The notes under the pieces are model-generated. The model saw only the letters and a program-made list of their open reading frames with translations. It did no database searches and was not told the DNA's origin. Position numbers and translations under genes: made by a program. Of a stretch of DNA of 6,177 nt, positions 1-6,177 are shown one piece after another; positions within the stretch are counted from its first letter, which is position 1, and the number at the start of each line of letters is the position of its first letter. The DNA comes from an uncultured Brevundimonas sp. (GTDB lineage: Bacteria > Pseudomonadota > Alphaproteobacteria > Caulobacterales > Caulobacteraceae): contig CAMLNT010000143.1 in assembly GCA_946481425.1 (NCBI GenBank), positions 1 through 6,177 on the forward strand. Direction: 5' to 3'.

Positions 1-1
1 G

Positions 2-157
2 TGCGATTTCCTCACGCCGATCGGGCACCAGTGCAACACGCTGGTGATGGGGCCGGGCGGCTATCGCTTTGAGGATTATCCCAGGCTGGGTGCTCCGCTG
101 AGCCTGCTGGTGTTGTTGGCCGGACCGCCGCTGATCCTGGCGTTCTGGCCGCTGTAG
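2..157 (+). CDS. SLC13-family anion permease, C-terminal fragment
   Basis: This is the 3' end of a gene cut by the left edge: 51 codons in one frame ending in TAG at 155-157. The peptide begins CDFLTPIGHQCNTLVMGPGG and continues with YRF-x-DYPRLGAPLSL, then a hydrophobic run ending in FWPL. The TPIGxQxNTLVxGPGGY block followed by a closing membrane helix is the usual carboxyl end of SLC13/DASS-type permeases, inner-membrane carriers of sulfate or di/tricarboxylates, many of which carry TrkA-C domains in the middle. In that family this block belongs to the second substrate- and sodium-binding half. The substrate cannot be told from this remnant. The gene stops 89 nt before the next one, without an obvious hairpin plus T-run terminator. 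Family assignment rests on the remembered motif; confidence is good for the family and nil for the substrate. Confidence 0.8.
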   Translation, partial: CDFLTPIGHQCNTLVMGPGGYRFEDYPRLGAPLSLLVLLAGPPLILAFWPL

Positions 158-178
158 TTCCGCACTGACGGGAGCCAC

Positions 179-210
179 TTGACGAGGTCGCACAGTATGC
201 GGCATACACT
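179..210 (+). promoter_or_regulatory. Putative promoter of the padR operon
   Basis: TTGACG at 179-184 matches five of six bases of the -35 consensus and also the TTGACG element described for Caulobacter housekeeping promoters. A good -10 is lacking: CATACA (203-208, spacer 18) and TACACT (205-210, spacer 20) are the nearest matches. Either would lie inside the palindromes described separately, which fits repression by a bound regulator. This is a motif reading only. Confidence 0.3.
195..207. promoter_or_regulatory. Palindrome 1, candidate PadR operator
   Basis: GTATGC-G-GCATAC is a perfect 13-bp inverted repeat (195-200 and 202-207). It is flanked by CACAGT (191-196) and ACTGTG (208-213), a second inverted pair centred one base further right, so that about 23 bp show dyad symmetry. 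PadR proteins are dimers that often bind AT-containing dyads next to their own promoter. Its position 40 nt before the padR start suggests an autoregulatory operator; this is inference. Confidence 0.5.
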
Positions 211-214
211 GTGC

Positions 215-231
215 GTCACACACTATGTGAC
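215..231. promoter_or_regulatory. Palindrome 2, candidate PadR operator
   Basis: GTCACA-CACTA-TGTGAC is a perfect inverted repeat with 6-bp arms and a 5-bp centre. It ends four bases before the padR ribosome binding site (AGGTGAGG, 235-242). The centres of this dyad (223) and of palindrome 1 (201) are 22 bp apart, about two helical turns, so two dimers could sit on the same face of the DNA. The bases TGTGA-type arms also resemble a CRP/FNR half-site (TGTGA/TCACA), so a CRP-like activator or repressor is an alternative reader. Confidence 0.45.
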
Positions 232-246
232 AGCAGGTGAGGCTCG

Positions 247-588
247 ATGGGCGAGATCGAACAGTTCGAGGCGCTGAGGCTGGAGCTCCGCAGGGGCTCT
301 CTGGTCCTGGCCACCCTCGCTCGGCTCAAGACCGAGCAATACGGCTACTCGCTGCGCATGGCGCTGGCCGAGGATGGCATCGAGATGGAGGAGAGCACCC
401 TCTACCCGCTGCTCCGCCGCCTTGAGAGCCAGGGCCTGCTGACCAGCGAATGGCGCGAGGAAGACAAGCGCAAGAAGCGCTTCTACCGCCTGTCGCCGGA
501 CGGCGAGGGCGTGCTGCGGCGACTGCACGACGAGTGGCGGCGGATATCCGCCTCGCTCGACCGCGTGCTTGACCAACCGAAATCCTGA
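247..588 (+). CDS. PadR-family transcriptional regulator
   Basis: A 113-residue protein of the short PadR class: a winged-helix DNA-binding domain with little beyond it, acting in the cytoplasm as a dimeric repressor. The helix-turn-helix covers about residues 17-64, with the family signatures GYSLR (33-37), ESTLYPLLRRLESQGLL (49-65) and EWR (68-70), then the wing (KRKKRFYRLS, 74-83) and a C-terminal helix (84-110) for dimerisation. The length suits the PadR-s1 subgroup. ATG 247 is preceded by AGGTGAGG at 235-242. The gene lies 14 nt upstream of a HAAS-type membrane protein with the same orientation, a well-known pairing in which PadR controls the operon and the membrane partner. Two perfect palindromes just upstream suggest autoregulation. 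The wing is richly basic (K74, R75, K76, K77, R78), more so than the usual GxPRKYY motif. The effector is unknown. Confidence 0.93.
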   Translation: MGEIEQFEALRLELRRGSLVLATLARLKTEQYGYSLRMALAEDGIEMEESTLYPLLRRLESQGLLTSEWREEDKRKKRFYRLSPDGEGVLRRLHDEWRRISASLDRVLDQPKS

Positions 589-602
589 AGGGGGATGTGG
601 GG

Positions 603-1694
603 ATGACCCTGATCGACAAATACCTGGCCGCCGTGGCGGCCCAACTGCCGGCGGCGACCCGCGAGGACGTGGTCGCCGAACTGCGCGACGACATCATGAG
701 CCGCGTCGAGGCGCGCGAGGAGGCCCTCGGCCGGTCGCTGAGCGACGACGAGATCGAGGCGATCCTGCGCGAGATCGGCCACCCGCTGGCGGTCGCGGCG
801 CGCTTCGGATCGGGGCCGCAGCACCTGGTGGGCCCGGAGCTGTTTCCCTGGTGGTACTTCGGGGTGAAGGTCGGGCTGATGGTCCTGGCGGCCATCTCCG
901 TGATGACGGTGGTGGTCAAGGTCGTCTTCGGGACCGACTTCAGTCAGGCCCTGTCGCAGGGCTTCCACGGCTTCTTCGAGGGCGGCATCACCCTGATCGG
1001 CATCGCGACCATCGCGGGCTTCATCCTGGAGCGTCAGGAGAAGCGGCCGGACTTCATCGACAAGTGGCGCGTCAAGGACCTGTCCTTCTTCGAGATCGCC
1101 CGCTTCGACATGGAGGGGGTGAACACGGCCCTGAAGTCGGGCGCAGGCGCGCCCAGGACGGTCAAGGCCGTCGCCCGGCCGCAGTCGCCGGTGGCGCGGG
1201 CCTTGGGTAGCGCCGTCGGCGTGACGGTGATGCTGCTGTGGTGGGTGGGCGCCATCCAGTTCGGCGGCGTTCCCCTGAGCGACTGGGTCGTGGAGGTCGG
1301 CGGCGTCGACTACAGCCCGGCCATCCGGGCGATCGTCGAGATGATCTTCTGGCCGGTGGTGGTCTATGGCGTGGCGCGGATCGGGTTCGATCTGTTCCGG
1401 GCGGCGCAACCCCGGGCCGTGCGGCTGACGGCGCTGGGCGACATCGCCCTTGCGGCGGCGCGGGGCGTGCTGTGGGTCTGGCTGCTGTTCTGGTCGCCGA
1501 TCGCGGCGATGATCGAGGTGGCGACGGTGCAGGATGCGTTCGAACGCCTGCGCACACTGGTCGAGGTCGGCGACTGGGACGCCTCGGCCTTCGTGATCCT
1601 GTTCCTGGGATCGGCCGTGATCGACTCGGCCTACCGGATCGTGATCAGCGCATGGCGCTTCGTGACGGGCCGCGACAGCCGGCTGGAGCGCTAG
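603..1694 (+). CDS. HAAS-domain (DUF1700-like) multi-pass membrane protein
   Basis: A 363-residue inner-membrane protein. Residues 1-70 form a soluble helical domain of HAAS type (HTH-associated alpha-helical signalling), with the pattern YLxxVxxxLP (8-16), DVVAELRDDI (22-31), E-x2-LGRSLSDDE (39-50) and the turn IGHPLAVAARFG (58-69). Six hydrophobic segments follow, near 84-108, 124-143, 200-220, 243-265, 283-304 and 329-350, with a charged loop at about 144-198. HAAS proteins are typically encoded beside PadR regulators and are thought to relay a membrane or envelope signal to them; what this one senses is unknown. ATG 603 is chosen because AAGGGGGA (588-595) lies seven bases upstream. GTG 597 would add two residues but sits against the Shine-Dalgarno sequence. 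The gene probably shares a transcript with padR. Its TAG overlaps the opposing MscS stop. Confidence 0.85.
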   Translation: MTLIDKYLAAVAAQLPAATREDVVAELRDDIMSRVEAREEALGRSLSDDEIEAILREIGHPLAVAARFGSGPQHLVGPELFPWWYFGVKVGLMVLAAISVMTVVVKVVFGTDFSQALSQGFHGFFEGGITLIGIATIAGFILERQEKRPDFIDKWRVKDLSFFEIARFDMEGVNTALKSGAGAPRTVKAVARPQSPVARALGSAVGVTVMLLWWVGAIQFGGVPLSDWVVEVGGVDYSPAIRAIVEMIFWPVVVYGVARIGFDLFRAAQPRAVRLTALGDIALAAARGVLWVWLLFWSPIAAMIEVATVQDAFERLRTLVEVGDWDASAFVILFLGSAVIDSAYRIVISAWRFVTGRDSRLER

Positions 1695-2722
1695 GACGTC
1701 TCGGGCCCCGTGACGGGTTCGGGCGGCGGCTCTGGAGCGCTCATCACGTCCTCGGCTGCATCGTTCACGCTGGGCGGGGCGGGCGGCTCGACCAGACTGT
1801 CCGGCTGGCGGGGGGGCGGGGTTCGGAGGCCGAGCGCTTCCAGGGCCTCGTCTCCCTCGCGACCCAGGATCGAGCGGATGCGCAGGTCGGTCTGCGGGAA
1901 GGGGATCTCGATGCCGGCTGCGTCCAGCGCGTCGGCTATCGCCCAGGTGTAGGCCGCGTGCATGGCGGCCGGCCGCTTGACCGCATCCTTGGTCGGCCAG
2001 ACGAGAAGTTCGAAGTCCAGGCCCGACTCGCCGAAGCCGACCAGCCAGACCTGGCTCTTGCGCTGGTCGGTCTCGGGCAGGGTGAAGGGGCTCTCGCGGG
2101 CCGCCTTGAGCACCGCGTCGCGCACGCAGGCCCGATCAGCGCCATAGGCGACGGAAAACGGGATGTGGATTCGGCGGGTGTCGCCCTTCAGCGTCCAGTT
2201 GGTGACCGGTTTCTCGATCAGGTGCGAGTTCGGGACCAGAACGTTGATGTTGTCATTGGTGCGGATGCGCGTGGCGCGTGGCCCAATCTCGACGACCGAG
2301 CCGCGGGCGCCGTCCTCGAGTTCGACGTAGTCGCCGATCGAAACCATGCGGTCGAAGATCAGGAACAGGCCCGAAACGAACTCCTTGACCACGCCCTGCA
2401 GACCGAGGCCCACCCCGATGCCGATCGCGCCCGCGAAGACCGCCAGGGACGACAGGTTCAACCCTGCCGCCGAAAGGCCCATCATGATGCCGGCGATGAT
2501 GATGCCGTAGCCGGCCAGCTTCTCGAGGAGATAGAGGGCCGCGGTCTGGCGCTGGGGCGAGCGGTCGCGCAGGCGCTGCAGCGTGTGAGTAACGATCCGG
2601 GCCAGCAGCAGGGCGCCGAGAATGAACACCGCAGCGGTGATCAGGCCGCCTAGCGTCAGGGATATGCCGCCCAGATTGAGGATGCGCGCGCTTTCGAGCG
2701 TGTCGACGTCGGGCAGAACCAT
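1691..2722 (-). CDS. Small-conductance mechanosensitive channel, MscS family
   Basis: A 343-residue inner-membrane channel that opens under membrane tension and releases solutes during osmotic downshock, working as a homoheptamer in the characterised E. coli MscS. Transmembrane helices lie at about 20-44, 70-88 and 91-124. The third is the pore helix, with the glycine/alanine-rich GAIGIGVGLGLQGVVKEFVSG stretch (98-118) equivalent to MscS TM3. The cytoplasmic beta domain follows: IGDYVEL (129-135), G-x-V-x-EIGPRATRIRT (141-155), VLVPNSHLI (161-169), NWT (175-177). The alpha/beta domain ends in IPFPQTDLRI (273-282). A proline- and acid-rich tail (about 302-343) is extra to the core. ATG 2722 gives a normal N-terminus but has no clear Shine-Dalgarno. 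An in-frame TTG at 2749 would add nine residues (MSLAIRSTV). It diverges from the small lipoprotein gene. Confidence 0.95.
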   Translation of the reverse strand: MVLPDVDTLESARILNLGGISLTLGGLITAAVFILGALLLARIVTHTLQRLRDRSPQRQTAALYLLEKLAGYGIIIAGIMMGLSAAGLNLSSLAVFAGAIGIGVGLGLQGVVKEFVSGLFLIFDRMVSIGDYVELEDGARGSVVEIGPRATRIRTNDNINVLVPNSHLIEKPVTNWTLKGDTRRIHIPFSVAYGADRACVRDAVLKAARESPFTLPETDQRKSQVWLVGFGESGLDFELLVWPTKDAVKRPAAMHAAYTWAIADALDAAGIEIPFPQTDLRIRSILGREGDEALEALGLRTPPPRQPDSLVEPPAPPSVNDAAEDVMSAPEPPPEPVTGPETS

Positions 2723-2727
2723 AACTG

Positions 2728-2749
2728 TTGAGCGTATGGCCAAGCTCAA
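2728..2749. repeat. Inverted repeat upstream of the MscS start
   Basis: TTGAGC (2728-2733) and GCTCAA (2744-2749) are perfect inverted 6-bp arms with a 10-bp spacer. The repeat lies in the gap between the divergent MscS (ATG 2722) and lipoprotein (ATG 2807) genes, five bases upstream of the MscS ATG. It might be an operator or a leader hairpin. If MscS really begins at TTG 2749, the repeat is within the coding sequence and probably meaningless. No convincing promoter hexamers were found in this 84-nt gap. Confidence 0.3.
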
Positions 2750-2806
2750 GGTTCCGGTTGCCGCAGACCGGTGATTGTTGGAACGTCAGTCGCAGGGAGG
2801 ACCGCG

Positions 2807-3232
2807 ATGCGCCTGATGACTGGACTCTGCTTCGGCCTGATCCTCTTGCTGACGGCCTGCGAGAACCCGGACGCGGCGAGCGCAGGCGACGGCGGCAGGG
2901 CCACAGAGGCCCAGACCGGTGGGGCGGCAGGCTCGGGCGGGCTGGCGGCCGGCGTCTATGAGTGCAGCTACAACTCCGGCGGAATGCTCTACGGCCTCGG
3001 CGCGATCACCATCGCCGGAAGCCGGTATGGCGGCTTCTCCGGCGGGATGCGCGGGACTTATTCCATGAACGCCGAGGGCGGCATCGCCTTCTCGGACGGG
3101 TTCGAGGGCTCGCCGGACGGCTTCCGCGTCGAGGGCACGGTGCTCAAGCCGAGGGACGCCGGCGATCCGTATCTCGAGGTGACCATCGTCTCCCCGTCGG
3201 GCAACATGCTCACCGTCACCTGCGAACAGTAA
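2807..3232 (+). CDS. Small putative lipoprotein of unknown function
   Basis: I do not recognise the family. The 141-residue product starts MRLMTGLCFGLILLLTACEN: a short basic n-region, a hydrophobic core and a lipobox LTAC with the lipidated cysteine at residue 18, so it should be cut by signal peptidase II and anchored in the envelope. Glu at the +2 position is not the classical Asp inner-membrane retention signal, which mildly favours the outer membrane. Residues 19-48 are a low-complexity Gly/Ala linker. Residues 49-141 look like a compact beta-strand domain, with short Gly/Ser turns and aromatic residues. It holds only two cysteines, at 53 (YEC) and 139 (TCEQ), placed at its two ends and able to form a disulfide. 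ATG 2807 is chosen over the upstream in-frame GTG at 2771 because AGGGAGG (2794-2800) sits six bases before it and the signal peptide begins there. The TAA abuts the opposing pirin stop. Confidence 0.82.
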   Translation: MRLMTGLCFGLILLLTACENPDAASAGDGGRATEAQTGGAAGSGGLAAGVYECSYNSGGMLYGLGAITIAGSRYGGFSGGMRGTYSMNAEGGIAFSDGFEGSPDGFRVEGTVLKPRDAGDPYLEVTIVSPSGNMLTVTCEQ

Positions 3233-4140
3233 TCAGACCGGATCGGTCGGCGCGGGCTTCGGCGGCTCTTCCGGCAGGGGGATGAACTCGTGGTCGTCGC
3301 CGTCGGGGAGCTTCATACGACCGGCGGCCCAGTCGGCCTTGGCGGCGTCCATCTTGTCCTGGCTGGATGAGACGAAGTTCCACCAGATCAGCCGTTCGCC
3401 GACGGGCTCGCCACCCAGCAGCATGACGGTGGAGGCCTCGAGCGCGGTAATGACGGGTTCGGCGTGAGGCTCCAGCACGGCCATCTGACCCTCGTTCACC
3501 CGGCGGCCGTCGATCTCGATGGAGCCCTTCACGACATAGGCGGCGCGCTCGGAGTATCCGCCGTCGCCCTTGCCCTTCGGCGGCGCCGCCTTGACGCCCG
3601 GCTGCATCTCCCAGTGGACGTAGAACAGCGGCGAGCGCACCGGCACGCGGGCCTTGGCGCCGTAGGCCTCGCCGGCGACCAGACGCGCGAAAAGGCCGCC
3701 CTGTTCATAGGCGGGCAGATCCGGCCCCGCGTGATGGGTGAACGAGGGATCGTCGTCCTCGTGTTCCAGTGGCAGGGCGATCCAGGCCTGCATGCCGTTC
3801 AGCTTTCCGCCGGTGGCCTTGCGCTCGGGATCAGTGCGCTCTGAATGAACGACGCCCTTTCCGGCCGTCATCCAGTTGACCTCGCCCGGATAGATGATGC
3901 GGTGGGCGCCGGTGGAATCCCGGTGCGTCATCTCGCCCTCGAACAGATAGGACAGGGTCGACAGGCCGATGTGCGGATGCGGCCGCACGTTGATGGCCTC
4001 GGAGCCCGGCGCGAACTCGGCGGGCCCCATGTGGTCGAGGAAGATGAAGGGGCCGACCATCCGCTTTTTGGCGAAGGGCAGCACGCGCCCGACCTCGAAG
4101 CCGCCGAGGTCCTTCTTGCGGGCGTCGATCAGCATTTCGA

Positions 4141-4144
<4 letters not shown>
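3233..4144 (-). CDS. Pirin family protein (bicupin)
   Basis: A 303-residue cytoplasmic bicupin of the pirin family. The N-terminal cupin carries the complete metal site: H56 and H58 in RPHPHIGLSTLSYLFEGE (54-71), and H100 and E102 in GKGVVHSER (95-103), which match His56, His58, His101 and Glu103 of human pirin. Other family marks are FIFLDHMGP (33-41), RD (75-76), PGEVNWMTAG (86-95) and GMQAWIALP (117-125). The C-terminal pirin_C cupin runs from about residue 170 to 270, and the protein ends with a Pro/Glu-rich tail. Some bacterial pirins are quercetin 2,3-dioxygenases and others bind enzymes such as pyruvate dehydrogenase E1; the substrate here is not predictable. ATG 4144 is used because GAGG lies seven bases upstream and its ATGA overlaps the stop of the propeller lipoprotein, implying translational coupling. 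The longer in-frame extension to 4234 is only antisense-like Arg-rich sequence. Confidence 0.93.

Positions 4145-6177
<2,033 letters not shown>

Noticed and set aside
158..190. Terminator after the SLC13-type permease
   Set aside because: No stem-loop with a following T-run is visible; the permease transcript may run on or end by a factor-dependent route.
483..1409. A 308-codon minus-strand open frame opposite padR and the HAAS gene
   Set aside because: Its composition (His/Asp/Arg-rich, repetitive) is that of an antisense shadow; no domain and no ribosome binding site are convincing.
1238..2653. A 471-codon plus-strand open frame running through the HAAS and MscS genes
   Set aside because: It is antisense to MscS and out of frame with the HAAS gene. 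The protein is Arg/Gly/Asp-rich with no recognisable domain, as expected when high GC suppresses stop codons in shadow frames. The MscS and HAAS frames are supported by clear family motifs.
2754..2771. CCGGT-N8-ACCGG inverted repeat and possible promoter between MscS and the small lipoprotein
   Set aside because: Five-base GC arms are expected often by chance here, and no acceptable -35/-10 pair accompanies them.
3236..3248. Hairpin GACCG-GAT-CGGTC just past the lipoprotein and pirin stops as a terminator
   Set aside because: The stem is only five pairs with a three-base loop and no T-run follows on either strand; it also lies inside the pirin coding sequence. Chance is likely in GC-rich DNA.

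Overview
The window is high-GC bacterial DNA (clearly G+C-rich by eye, with strong G/C preference at third codon positions), tightly packed with ordinary chromosomal genes. Protein character (MscS, pirin, PadR plus a HAAS-type membrane protein, a proteobacterial-type BkdA1) and promoter-like elements of Caulobacter style suggest an alphaproteobacterium, possibly of the Caulobacteraceae (Brevundimonas/Caulobacter type). That placement is inference, since no rRNA or other marker gene is present.

Layout from left to right. Bases 2-157 (+) are the last 51 codons of an SLC13-type anion permease. An 89-nt gap with two perfect palindromes precedes a PadR-family repressor (247-588, +), followed after 14 nt by a six-helix membrane protein with an N-terminal HAAS-like domain (603-1694, +). 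This is a classic PadR/HAAS pair, probably autoregulated. Converging on it is an MscS-type mechanosensitive channel (1691-2722, -), whose stop shares the tetranucleotide CTAG with the stop of the membrane-protein gene. Divergent from MscS is a small unrecognised lipoprotein (2807-3232, +). Its stop directly abuts the stop of a pirin gene (3233-4144, -). Pirin is the second gene of a two-gene operon: its ATG overlaps the TGA of a six-bladed beta-propeller lipoprotein (4141-5169, -). A 133-nt divergent control region (5170-5302) separates that operon from the start of a branched-chain 2-oxoacid dehydrogenase E1 alpha gene (5303 to beyond the right edge, +), which normally heads a bkd operon.

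The genes do not form one pathway. They are short transcription units: a regulator/membrane-sensor pair, an osmotic safety valve, a cell-envelope lipoprotein, a propeller-lipoprotein/pirin couple and valine/leucine/isoleucine catabolism. I see no mobile element, CRISPR array, tRNA, rRNA or phage gene, and no evidence of a new defence or biosynthetic system. The observations most worth following up are the PadR operator candidates, the unknown small lipoprotein and the translationally coupled pirin/propeller pair. No stretch longer than 300 nt lacks a gene.
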